64,000 nt of DNA from Pictodentalium vernedei (lineage: Eukaryota; Mollusca; Scaphopoda; Dentaliida; Dentaliidae): NCBI GenBank assembly GCA_031216915.1, contig CM062294.1:387367217-387431216 (forward strand), written 5' to 3'. The notes under the pieces are model-generated. The model made no database searches and was not told where the DNA came from. It saw nothing but the letters and a program-made list of their open reading frames with translations. Made by a program: the position numbers and the translations under genes. Positions 51,578 through 61,852 of this stretch are shown here, in pieces (within the stretch, counting starts at the first letter, position 1; each line of letters begins with the position of its first letter).

Positions 51578-53782
51578 TTAACGAGGGTGCACCACAGCCT
51601 GAGCAGCAACGAGAGAGCCTAAAGAATAAAGGTCCTCAGATTGCTGCTGAAGGTGGCGGAGATAAAAGGAGGAGAAGGTAGAAGCATTCCTCCAGTAAGC
51701 CGCATTCATAACATCACGGAGCGAAACAGAATTGGAGAACGCCCAGGATGTAGAAATGGCACGAACCTCGTGAGCATTAAGCCGGTTCGAAACAAGATCC
51801 GATGCAGACAAGCGAGAATAAGCCAGCTTGATTGCAAGACAGATCCACCTGGAAATAGAATGGGAAGAGATAGACTGCCGCTTAGGAATGAGAGACAGAA
51901 AAAATCTCTTCCGATCCCTCCTAATGAACTGAGTGCGAGTAATGTAAGTCTTGACCGCACGAACAGGACAAAGAAGAGGCCTCCGTCCATCTACAGCAGG
52001 GAGAGCCCGAATGCAGATGGGAGGAGGTACCGAATCGGGGAGTTGATTCTTAGCCAGAAAAGAGCAATCAGTAGTGAATGTGACACTGTTAGCCTCATTT
52101 CGGAAGAAGGCAGAATCAACAGATAGCGCATGAAGCTCACTGACTCGACGAGCAGAAGCAAACGCTAGAAGAAAAGCCGTCTTATAGGTGAGAAAACGCA
52201 TGTCGGTCTCAGATAAAGGCTCGAAAGGCGCCCCCTCCAAACAGTGCAACACCCATGCCAAGTTCCACTTGGGTGTAAGACGCAAAACTCGAGGCCTCTT
52301 CAAAGAAAAGTGCCGAATAAGTTTGGAGAGGAAAAGATTACGACCGATACACCGCTTTCCCACATAAGAGAAAGTATCAGACAGCATAGACCGATAGCCC
52401 TTAATCGTAATAGGCTGGAGGCCCTTGGAGTCAAAAAGAAAAACCAGAAAATCCGCAATTTGAGCGATAGACGGATCACGGTAATTCACATTGTGATCTG
52501 AACACCAGCGGCAGAAAACCTTCCACTTGGCGGCATAAGTCATTCCAGTGGAAGGTCGCCGCGATGCAGAAATGCACTCCACTGATCGTCTTGAAAAACC
52601 TCTACGTCGGAGACTGGACCTGATAAAAGACAGGCGTGAAGGGACAGGCTCGCCAGGTTGTTGTGATACTTCCTGGGACGACCCTGTGAAAGAAGATCGC
52701 GACGTAGAGGTAGACGAATCGGTCGATCGGCCAATAGAGGCCGCAGCAGATTGATCCACACCCTCTGTGGAGACAGGGGTGTGATCAGAATGATCCTGCA
52801 ACTGCAAGCACGAATCTTCGCTAAAACTTGAGGAAGAATCGGTGCAGGAGGAAAGGCATAGCCGACCCAGCCTGTCCAGTCCAGAGACAGAGCGTCTACT
52901 GCAAATGCCAGAGGATCTGGACAAGGGGAGACAAAAGTCTCTACCTGATGATTCCAGCGAGTAGCGAAAAGGTCGACCTGAGGACGACCCCACTGCTCGC
53001 AAATCGCCTGAAACACCGACCGATGTAGCATCCATTCGGTTGGAAGGACACTGTCGCGTCGGGACAGGGAGTCTGCTAGGACGTTGAGACGCCCGGGAAT
53101 GTGTCGAATGGACACCCGAGCGTTCACATCCCGTGCCAACAGAAGAAGATCCCGAGACAGCCGATACATAGGAATCGAATGAGTGCCTCCCTGATTCCGT
53201 ATGTAGGCCACTACTGTCGAATTGTCCGAAAGAAGTAGGACAACATGGTCCGACAGATGAGGGATCCAAAGCCGAAAACTCAACAGAAGAGCAAGGAGCT
53301 CCTTCTGGTTGATATGAAGGCCCACCTGCTCGCTGTCCCACTCTCCGTGAGTAGACAGACCGAGAGGGTCCAGATGAATGGGTACATGGAAGTAGGCATC
53401 CTTCAGGTCGATACTGGCCGCAAAATCGCCCTGATGAACTGAACGTCGAACCGACCGGAAAGTCTCCATACTGAAACGAGGAGCAATTATGTACTCGTTC
53501 AGGGTACTCAGATCGATGACAGGACGAAATTGGCCGTTTTTCTTCGGCACCAAGAAAAGTCTCGAGTAAAACCCCGGTGAAAGGGTGTTCCTGACCACCT
53601 CGATCGCCCCTTTGGTGAGGAGATTGTCGATCTCCTGCACCAGAAGGTCCCGACGCAGAGAATCTGAAGGGACCTGAGTCGGAAGGGGCACCCGAGATAA
53701 ACTGGGGTGCCGATGGAAGGACAGTCGCAGACCGGAATGAATGACGTCGAGGACCCAAGAGTCCGACGTTATCTCTGTCCAA
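51578..53782 (-). CDS. DIRS tyrosine recombinase frame (A2), 734 codons
   Basis: The recombinase domain occupies the C-terminal ~320 codons with the full catalytic set: Arg545/546 ('SARRVSE'), His671-x-x-Arg674 ('HEVRAIS'), Trp697 and Tyr707 ('SSFYL'). The spacing is identical to family B. The N-terminal ~400 codons overlap the RT/RNase H frame, are Ser-rich and probably not functional. The frame begins at a non-ATG codon, lies in gag register and is open immediately after the gag TGA at 53840. Of the YR frames complete in the window this one shows the fewest defects. Confidence 0.88.
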   Translation of the reverse strand: MDRDNVGLLGPRRHSFRSATVLPSAPQFISGAPSDSGPFRFSASGPSGAGDRQSPHQRGDRGGQEHPFTGVLLETFLGAEEKRPISSCHRSEYPERVHNCSSFQYGDFPVGSTFSSSGRFCGQYRPEGCLLPCTHSSGPSRSVYSRRVGQRAGGPSYQPEGAPCSSVEFSALDPSSVGPCCPTSFGQFDSSGLHTESGRHSFDSYVSAVSGSSSVGTGCERSGVHSTHSRASQRPSRLPVPTRQCPSNRMDATSVGVSGDLRAVGSSSGRPFRYSLESSGRDFCLPLSRSSGICSRRSVSGLDRLGRLCLSSCTDSSSSFSEDSCLQLQDHSDHTPVSTEGVDQSAAASIGRSTDSSTSTSRSSFTGSSQEVSQQPGEPVPSRLSFIRSSLRRRGFSRRSVECISASRRPSTGMTYAAKWKVFCRWCSDHNVNYRDPSIAQIADFLVFLFDSKGLQPITIKGYRSMLSDTFSYVGKRCIGRNLFLSKLIRHFSLKRPRVLRLTPKWNLAWVLHCLEGAPFEPLSETDMRFLTYKTAFLLAFASARRVSELHALSVDSAFFRNEANSVTFTTDCSFLAKNQLPDSVPPPICIRALPAVDGRRPLLCPVRAVKTYITRTQFIRRDRKRFFLSLIPKRQSISSHSISRWICLAIKLAYSRLSASDLVSNRLNAHEVRAISTSWAFSNSVSLRDVMNAAYWRNASTFSSFYLRHLQQQSEDLYSLGSLVAAQAVVHPR

Positions 53783-54069
53783 CGGTCGTAAAACAGCGAC
53801 AGCCTTCCTCCGACTGGAGGCGAATCGAGGTGAGAACCTTCACTTGCGGCCTCGACGAGGCCCCCGAGAGGAGAAACCACCTCGGGAAGTGACAGAGTCC
53901 TGAGACTTTCCAGCCTGAGGCTGCCAGCGGGCCTGGCCACGTCGGCGCTTCTTATGAGCAGAAGGAGCAGACGGAGCCGAAGGCGTAGCCGACGTCGCCG
54001 ACGAGGCAGACGCAGCAGCACGCTTGGCGGGCCTGGAACGACCCCCACCCGCAGCAGCAGGTGGGTCAA
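52540..54069 (-). pseudogene. RT/RNase H/methyltransferase-like frame (A2) with internal in-frame deletion
   Basis: The 509-codon frame contains the RT start ('FRPVIDLS', 'SIDLKDAYFHVPIHL') and then jumps straight into the middle of RNase H ('DPLGLSTH...'). The Y-x-D-D box and the first RNase H aspartate are lost. The junction near 53370 falls on a shared 'cca', suggesting deletion by microhomology. The rest of RNase H ('LSDNSTVVAYIRNQGG', 'LADSLSR') and the 'YAFPPAP' region are intact. It is open because the deletion is a multiple of three, but polymerase activity is excluded. Confidence 0.88.
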
Positions 54070-56270
54070 GCTGTCTCAGCAAAAGCTGGTCCTTCGAATG
54101 ACGAAGAACTTCACCACGAACAGCTTCCACGGAACCATGGAACAACTGAGGTCCTACCAAAGAGGCAGACCTCAGAACAGCACGTTGCTCAGAAGGAAGG
54201 GATGGTAAAGAATCCAAAACCGCATCCCGGCGTGCCAGCTCCAAATTGGCCGTGTTACAGGCATGAGCGTGAGTCAAGTTCATAAGAGCCTGTGACAAAA
54301 CGCGAAAAGGCGCCTGAGCGTCATCAAACTCCCCTGGTGGAAAATATTCAGCCAGAGCAGCGACGACATGGTCCGCGAGAGCTAACATACCCAGCATCTC
54401 TCGGGACAGGCCCACCATAGACTCAACTACCGACATCGGGAGAACTGCCGACTTAGGCTTAGTCAACCCGAGGGAAGAAGAATCCTCATCCACAGTAGTC
54501 ATCCCTTGGAAGACTGGTGGAGAGACGGAATCGTAAACACGAAACCGCGATGGAGGCAGGAAGGCATCAGCTCTAGAAAAGAAGGAACCCTTGAGGGCCT
54601 TGGAACGCATTTTGGCGTCTAAGCCCTGGAAGGACTCAACCACCTGAGCCGATTGCAGAGGACGCAAAGCCCCGGAGCTAGAAGGCTCAACAGGGTTACG
54701 ACGCTCCACAGTGGACCGCGGCCGGACGGTCACAGAAGGCTGGTCGGAAGGTAGAACGTCCGGCAATAAGCCAAAGACGAAATCCAAAGCCTGCCCCAAG
54801 ACTGACGAGGGGGGACCATCACCTTCAAGAAACTCGTCATCCTCCGTAGCAGAGGAGACGTAGCCCAACTCGGGCTGACCAGCAGAAACCTCCTGTGAAT
54901 ACTGTGCAGTATCCAAGGGGCCAGGCGAGACATCTCGGCGACCGACCAAAGGAGGTTGTGCCTCAGGAGGCACAGGGAGGCCAACTTGAGGGTTGCCAGA
55001 AAGCAACCGGATGAGCGCCAAAACGGCCTGGCGCAGGTCACCCTGAGAATCCGTCGCAGCAGAATCGCCCGACGGAGTGTCCTCCCAATGGACCCTTCTG
55101 GTAGAAGAACCCAAATCCTCAGAAGAGACCGACGGAGAACGTCGATCGGCAGACAGAAAAGGAGCACGGTGAGAAGACACCGGAGGATAGTCCCGATTGT
55201 GACGCCCAGGAGCCATCACTGGCCTCTGCGAAACAGAAGGCCCTGCCTGCAAATCCTCGAAAGGGACCGACGGCGCACGTCGATCGGTAGCTGGACCTAG
55301 GACACGGTGAGAAGACACCGGAGGATTGTCCCAAGAATGACAGGAACCTGTTATTGACCTCTGCGCAGCAGACGGCCCCAACTGCCTATCCTCTGAGACC
55401 GACGGCAAGCATCGATCGACACCCAGACTCGGAACACAGTGAGGAATCACCGGAGGAAGGTTCCGAGAGTGACAGCTAACCGGGGCTGTCACTGACCGCT
55501 GCCGAACAGCAGGCCCTGGATGCCAACGTCCCAACACCATCCCGCTAGCCGGCACACTAGCAGGCGAAGGTGGAACAATAAACGATTCACTCGAGGGACG
55601 AGGAATCGCTGCCGAAGCGACCGGCCGGCTCAACCGACTAGGAGCAAACCTAGCCAGATGAGACGGAGCAGACAGCAAACCCGCACAGCCTCGCCGCGAG
55701 GCTGGGGGAGGCTGAGAACACACAGACACACCAGCAGATACAGCCTCGGTCCCCCGAGACTGTAGACCATCCCCAGAAGAGATGGAAGAGCCACCATCAG
55801 ACAGAATAGGATCTGGAGTAGCAACCCCCTCAACAACGGTCGACGGTGTTGGAGGCAGATCGGAGAGGGTTACCGAGTTGACCTCGGAAAAGCTCTCAAC
55901 GAAAACAGACGCCTCAATAGTGACATCCGAAGACAAAGAGACCGCGGTCTCCTCATCAGGTATCACAGAACAAACACCGTCAACAGTTGCAGAGGAGCTC
56001 GCCACAGAAGTCAGATCCGAATCCTGTGTGACAGAGTCACCACGTGCACCAGCAGAAATGTCTGCAACGGCACGGCTACCCTTACCCCGAGAACGAGGGG
56101 TTCTAGCTCTGGAAAGAACCACCTTGTTAACAGAAGCCCAAAATTTAGAGGACCAAACCCCACAGATATGATTGGGCCTGAGTGCAATTGTTGCAAGTGA
56201 CACATGTGGTATGGGAATCGTCCACATGTTTCACCTGCAAACAAGAGGTACAAGGAATAGTCTTAGGCAT
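53840..56270 (-). pseudogene. gag (A2), frameshifted near the start
   Basis: The natural ATG is at 56270, followed by the cysteine cluster of A1. Near 56165 the sequence is 5 nt shorter than A1 ('cagatatgattggg' here), shifting the frame just before the last C-x-x-C. The remaining ~780 codons are open to TGA at 53840, with the Ser/Pro/Val-rich middle, the conserved 'ADHVVAAL' and 'NLELARRDAVL' segments and a basic Arg/Lys/Gly tail. It is otherwise uninterrupted, so the lesion looks recent. Confidence 0.85.
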
Positions 56271-56520
56271 GATATAAATACAACAATCAAGCTTCCCGCC
56301 GACGGAAAACAGAACGAAGGTCGTGTTCACACGTGGGGGAAAGGCAAGATAAAGTGTGAAAAGCACAGCAATAATAATACAAATTAACATTAAATGAGAG
56401 TAATAATTTGGTAGCTTGAAAAAGGATACAATCCAGTAGCACACTAAAGACGATTAATAAGTTGTTCACGAAGAATTAATATCATAAACAGCACAGTCAC
56501 AAAAATTTCTGACCATGAAC

Positions 56521-56778
56521 AATGGCGGAAAATAAAGGAATTGACGTCACGGTTGTTGCGCATGCGCTCGGTAAACGCAAGAGGTGTGCAGAGAGAGTAC
56601 CTGTAATTTCGAGCGCTGGTCTCGCTCGACCCTTTTTTGATCTTTTTCGTGCTTTTGCACTCTAGTACTTTTCCAACTCGTTTGGAAAAGATTCTAAAAG
56701 CTTGAGTTAGTTCCGAAGTAGGGCTTGCACTTATGTTACAGCCAATTGTAAACAATTGTGAGTAGGTTGAAAAGAAAT
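56521..56778. repeat. A2 right (5') inverted terminal repeat
   Basis: Ends 'ggttgaaaagaaat'; inverse of the left ITR core. Confidence 0.9.
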
Positions 56779-57033
56779 CCAAGTTTCTCATTTAGATTAT
56801 TTGTTCATCCGGAATATTAAAACAAGCAGATGCGGGTATATTTGAAGTTTGATCATCGTGACCGTGACACTGATCGCTGTCACTTGGTTTCAACCAATTG
56901 AATGCCGTAAAATTAAAAAGCAAATTAGGGTTGGTACCCCGCCCATTAAAAGCAGCAATTATGAATTTAAAAAGTGCTTTTAGTTCTTTTTGTGTAGATT
57001 GGTTGTTACAAGGAAGGTGTGTGATAAATACTA
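56779..57033. other. No recognisable feature
   Basis: AT-rich sequence; nothing supported. Confidence 0.55.
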
Positions 57034-57154
57034 AAACTGCACATATGTTTGAGTGGGTAAAGAATTATCACACTCGATTGCTTTGGCCCCGGATATCCTA
57101 AGCCAAAGCAATCTCGTGCGATAATTCTTTACCCATTCAAACATATGTGCAGTT
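57034..57154. repeat. Long foldback hairpin, arms ~52 bp
   Basis: Arms 57034-57086 and 57102-57154 are inverse copies ('ctgcacatatgttt' against 'aaacatatgtgcag', 'gattgctttggc' against 'gccaaagcaatc') with a few mismatches and a ~15-bp loop. It could be a palindromic MITE or foldback element; no TSD was fixed. Confidence 0.75.
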
Positions 57155-57239
57155 CTGTATATATACCAGACAAATCAGGACAGTGCTACATACAAAAATT
57201 ATAATTTAAATTTTTTTTGTAATTTATGCTTCCAAAATA

Positions 57240-57510
57240 TAGCTTATGACCTCTCTTTCGATGTTTTCCATCCCACGGGAACAAAATGAGGGTCGTTCGT
57301 AGAGTACCTTCAATAGACCATTTCTGCCACATTTGGTTCTCATCAGCTCAGTAGTTCCAGAGAAGCAGATGAAAATGTTATTTCCCATAGGTTTTCTATA
57401 GTAACTATAAGCTGCAACTGCAGCCATATTTGCAACCCGATCAACATTAAATGAGGACTTGTAGTTTCAGAGAAGATTTTTTGAAAATCCATCATTTTTT
57501 GATTTCTAGA
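57240..57510 (+). repeat. Dispersed repeat R2, copy 1
   Basis: Shares ordered blocks with 58490-58880, such as 'ccagagaagcagatgaaaatg', 'catatttgcaacc', 'aacattaaatgagga' and 'gtagtttcagagaagatttt'. Confidence 0.7.
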
Positions 57511-58273
57511 AATCGAGAGATTCACCTATTTCGCTTGTTTTTTTTAGGCATCAACAAAATCAGCTTGCTTATCGAGTTGGTAGTTTTTGTGGCTGTACTA
57601 AGTGCATAATCGATAGAAAATTGTGTCTAACAACTCTTCCAACTGTACTTTTTCACATTCGCATGAATGGTGCTTGTTTAAAGTGGAAGTCAGGGTGGGC
57701 GGGTGGGTTGGCAGGCGCTCGGTTGAGGCGGGTTGGCAGACTCTCGAGCATGCAGGCAGGCAGACTGGCTGCATTGCAGTTCATATTATTCCAGCCATAA
57801 TTTCCATATCTACTTCTCTGAAACCATGTGTGCAGGGTTGAGGTAGAAATCAACAGTATCATAGCAATACTGTTTAGCAAATAGTGCCAGCACACATTTA
57901 TGAATTCTGTTTCAATAAAAAATCAGTAAAATAGGGTTAAAAAATATTTTGAAAATTAGTTTTTTTCAGACAGTTCTCTTTCAAATAGCTTTGGATATGC
58001 AAAGGGTTACAGACAGCACATTTTTATTCAAATAATTTGTCACATCTTAATTGATATCAAAACCAATAATTGCCTGGTCAGCTCTAAATGAACAGCATAC
58101 AAAATATACAAAAACATCTAAGTTTTCCAAACACCTGTCATCAATCACAGCTTGACAGTTTGATAAGAAACTCAAAAGTAATTTTGAACATAACATAGCT
58201 GCAAACTTGTTATATACAAGTCAATAATAAATTGTATGAAAACCACTATAAACTATTTATCTTTCTCTTCCTA
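57511..58273. other. No gene seen; short GGCA/GGTTGG-type repeats
   Basis: At about 57690-57760 there are short imperfect 'gggtggg' and 'aggcaggcag' repeats. The rest shows nothing recognisable. Confidence 0.55.
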
Positions 58274-58364
58274 CACTGATAAGACCAGAAACTGACATCA
58301 TTTTCTGGAAATCTCTCATTGAGAGCTTTTCATAAAATGATGTCAGATTCTGATCTTATCAGTG
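58274..58364. repeat. Foldback hairpin, arms ~33 bp
   Basis: 'cactgataagaccagaa' and 'tgacatcatttt' on the left are inverted on the right ('aaaatgatgtca', 'gatcttatcagtg'). Confidence 0.75.
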
Positions 58365-58489
58365 CAGGACCAGCAGTATACTTAGTTTATTGCAGTTACA
58401 CTACAATTTATTTTGACTTGTACTGTATACACAATATTTTTGTGGTTTTTCCCAGTTCTTAGTGGAGAAAACTGAAACCAACTCTTACC

Positions 58490-58940
58490 AGATTCTCAAA
58501 AAAAGTTTGGTTCACATCGGCCAGTTCCAGAGAAGAAGATGAAAATGTGATTTTCCATAGGGTTTCTATAGTAAACTATATGCTGCAATTGCAACCATAT
58601 TTGTAACCAAATCAACATTAAATGAGGATCGTGGTTAGAGGGGGTCCCAGTGATCGATCATGCAAAGATTCAAAACATTTGGCCTTGTAGTTTCAGAGAA
58701 GATTTTGGAAAATCCACCAAACAAAATCAAAAGAATGCCTCTGGCAGCAATGTTTTTCATCCGAAGGGAACAAAATGAGGATCATTTGTAGAGGACCTCC
58801 CATAAACCATTCCTGCCAAGTTTGGTTCACACACTGGTTCAGTGGTTCCAGATAAGAAGTGGAAAATGGGAAAAGTTTACAGACGACAGACGCCAAGTGA
58901 TAGCAAAAGCTCACATGGCCTTTTTGGCCAAATGAGCTAA
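58490..58940 (+). repeat. Dispersed repeat R2, copy 2, with terminal hairpin
   Basis: Repeats the R2 blocks and ends with a 'gacgacagacgcc' run and the hairpin 'agctcacatggcc' / 'ggccaaatgagct' (58908-58938), then 'aaaa'. Confidence 0.7.
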
Positions 58941-60191
58941 AAGGATTTCGTGAGAGATGTGGCCTGCAGGGTGTGTTAATGGAATAGTTGACAATTCAAA
59001 TGCCAATCCAAGATGGCTGCTGACAGCCATATTTTTTAATGAAATTCAGAAAAATTTGATAGCTCCCATCTAGACATCAAACCAAAGCTACATATGGAAG
59101 TTGAAAAAGATCAGGTGAGAGATGCAGCCCATAGGGTATGCTAATAGAATTGTTGATGATTTATATGCCAAATCTAATATGGCCACTGGCGGCCATGTTT
59201 TTAAATGAAATTTGGAAAAATTTGATAGCTCCCATCTAGACATTATCCCAAAGCCACTTATGAAATTTGGGACTGATCAGGTGAAAGCCGCGTCCTGTAG
59301 GGTGTGCTAAAGGAATTGTTGGACAATTTATATCCAAATCCAAGATGGCTGCTGGCAGCCATGTTTTTCAACAAAATTCAGAAAAATTCAATAGCTCCCA
59401 TCAAAGCTATACATGTATATGAAATTCAGAAAAGATCAGGTGAGAGATGCGACAAGTAGGGTGTGCTAATGGAATTGTTAGACAATTTATATCTGAATCA
59501 AAGATGGCTGCTGGTGGCCATGTTTTTCAACAAAATTCAGAAATATTTGATAGTTCCCATCTAGACATCAAACCAAAGCTACATATGAAATTTGAAAAAG
59601 ATCAGGTGAGAGATGCAGTCTGTAGGGTATGCTAATAGAATTGTTGACGATTTATATGCCAAATCTAAATTCAAAAATGTTCAATAGCTCCCATCTAGAC
59701 ATCACACCAAAGCTACATATGAAATCTGAAAAAGATTGGGTGAGACATGCGGCCTGTAGGGTGTGCTAATTGAATTGTTGACAATTTATAGACCAAACCT
59801 ATGATGGCTGCAGGGAGCCATGTTTTTTAACAAAATTCAGAAAAAGCAATAGCTTCCATCTAGACATTGCTCCAAAGCTACATATGAAATTTGGGACAGA
59901 TCGGGTGAGAACTGCGACCTCTAGGGTGTGCTAAAGGTATTGTTGGACAATTTATATCCAAATCCAAGATGACCACTGGCAGCCATGTTTTTCAACCAAA
60001 TTCGAAAAAAAATCGAGAGTTCCCATCTAGACATTGCCCCAAAGTCACATATGAAATTTGGAACTGATCGGGTGAGAGCTGTGGCCTGTAGGGTGTGCTA
60101 AAGGAATTGTGGATGCACAGACATACAGATGGATGATGGATCACAACCCATCCAAATAGCTCATACTTGATGTTGTCAAGATGAGCTAAAA
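58941..60191 (+). repeat. ~165-bp tandem array, about seven copies, with terminal hairpin
   Basis: The phrase 'agctcccatctagacat' recurs seven times at roughly 165-bp spacing (one shorter unit near 59685), together with 'aagatggctgctggcagcc' and 'gggtgtgctaa'. It ends in the hairpin 'tagctcatacttga' / 'tcaagatgagcta' near 60157-60188. The unit differs in sequence from the 22590 and 32621 arrays but has the same period and terminus. Confidence 0.85.
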
Positions 60192-60445
60192 ATGAAAAAA
60201 TAATGAGGACTGAATTTTGATTTTTGTGAATAGCAAAGTTCGGTTTTTTCCATTATGTTGGGTAAGGGTTAACTGATTCATTCTAATTTGACAGAGGTCA
60301 TTGGGCTCTGTCAAACAAGACTGAATTGGTTAAATTCAAAGTTGCATTGTGGGTAAAATATGCTGCTTGGAATTTTGGTATTTTGATGTGAGTGTAGAGG
60401 AGAACGATTCTATACTTGTGCCTCTTATCAAGAATGTTCATGTCT
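60192..60445. other. No recognisable feature
   Basis: Short intervening sequence before B5; nothing supported. Confidence 0.55.
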
Positions 60446-60866
60446 GATAAATTTAAAGTAATTTGTATATTTTTTATACTTACCAATGGCCCAGACTAGC
60501 TGGTGTAAACTCAATATAATTCAGGGCCAAACACAAATTTTGAACCCCCAATCCCAAAATTTGCATACAAAATCAAAAAATTCAAGCCCTATCTGGTCCT
60601 CCATACTTTGTTATCTGTGCATGTGCAGTATCCAGGAAGGTACCGAAATTGGCACCAACCATCATTCTTTCTATAGTGCCTGCTAAATGTTATAATCAGT
60701 GGGGAGGTATGAGTGCCCACTCATGGAGGGCCATCCCCATCTGGTCCATTGGTAAGTATAAAAAATATACAAATTACTTTAAATTTATCATATTTTTATA
60801 CTACAACCAATGGCCTGGACTGGCTGAATCGTAAAAAAGGCTGGAGGGCCTAGAACTTAAAGGAAA
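60446..60866 (-). mobile_element. Diverged DIRS family B-like 3' terminus (B5), interrupted by B4
   Basis: It has a left end 'gataaatttaaagtaattt', an ITR-like part, the block 'agtggggaggta' and an ICR at about 60739-60826. The ICR complements its own left end ('aattactttaaatttatc'), which differs from family B proper. It stops in the 3' UTR at 'cttaaaggaaa', where B4 begins. The rest of B5 would lie beyond the right edge. Confidence 0.85.
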
Positions 60867-61126
60867 GTTAAAAAATTTATAGTAATTTATATATTTTTTA
60901 TACTTACCAATGACCCAGACTTAGCTGGTGCTAACTCCACAAAAACCAGGGCCAAACACAAATTTTGCCCCCCAATCCCCAAAATTTGCATCCAAAACAA
61001 AAAGAAATCATGTCCTAAAGGACCTCCATAGTACGACTCTACTGCGCATGCGCAGTGACGCAGTCGTCCCGAAATTGGCGCCAAATATCATTCTTACTGG
61101 CAGTGCCTGGTCAGCGCTATGTACTC

Positions 61127-61138
61127 AGCGGGGAGGCA
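61127..61138 (-). other. Conserved 'agcggggaggca' block beside the ICR (B4)
   Basis: Perfect match to the block of the other copies. Confidence 0.6.
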
Positions 61139-61168
61139 AGAGTTCCCAACTCAGGGAGGGCCATCCCC

Positions 61169-61257
61169 GTCTGGGTCATTGGTAAGTATAAAAAATATAT
61201 AAATTACTATAAATTTTTTAACATTTTTATACTGTACCAATGACCCAGACTTAGCTG
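61169..61257 (-). repeat. B4 internal complementary region
   Basis: Joined complement of the left end and of the family B right end, as in B1. Confidence 0.88.
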
Positions 61258-61852
61258 AATAGTAAACAGGCTGGAGGGCCTAGGACATAGAGGAAAATCC
61301 AATAAGCTCAATCATAAAATAAAGAGATAACCCCTTAAGGAGAAAAGGAGTATTAGGCTTTACATGTATCTTTCTTATTTAATATTTAAATTAGAAAGAT
61401 ACACTACCCTTAATAATTGAGCACAATAACATTCATGTTCTCTATTAATATCCAGTATAACCTTTATACTAATTATTATTAAAACAAGCCAATAAATAAA
61501 GTAGTCCAGAGAATTGAGACTCTTTATAATCATTTAAAAGTGTCCGAGTATTGTATATTAAAGCCCGTTTGACACTTGACATATACAAATGCTTCACACC
61601 GAGCTACACTTTAAAAATAAGACATGAATGAAATTAAACATTAATATTACACTTTAAAACCATCCCGGAAGCGACTCAGAAATACTGTCTTGGAGGAGGC
61701 ATTCCCTTGCTTTTCACTATAAAGCAGGTGACCTAAGGGAACACCCGCCCCCCCCTTCCCCTTGCCCTGGGTCAAATAGCCCAGAGCGAAGAGGGCAGCC
61801 GGACGGAGTCACTGCCGGAACAGAAAGCCTGCATAACTATAGTTGCAACTGT

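Larger units (their letters stand above)
50981..56778 (-). mobile_element. DIRS family A retrotransposon, copy A2 (RT core deleted)
   Basis: The element has ITRs at 50981-51258 and 56521-56778 and an ICR at 51323-51414, with no target-site duplication (flanks 'cttggaaaatt' and 'ccaagtttctc'). It is shorter than A1 because it lacks the 628-bp gag duplication and has an in-frame deletion removing the RT catalytic part and the first part of RNase H. Gag has a small frameshift near its start. The YR is intact. It is non-autonomous but retains everything needed to be recognised. Confidence 0.94.
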
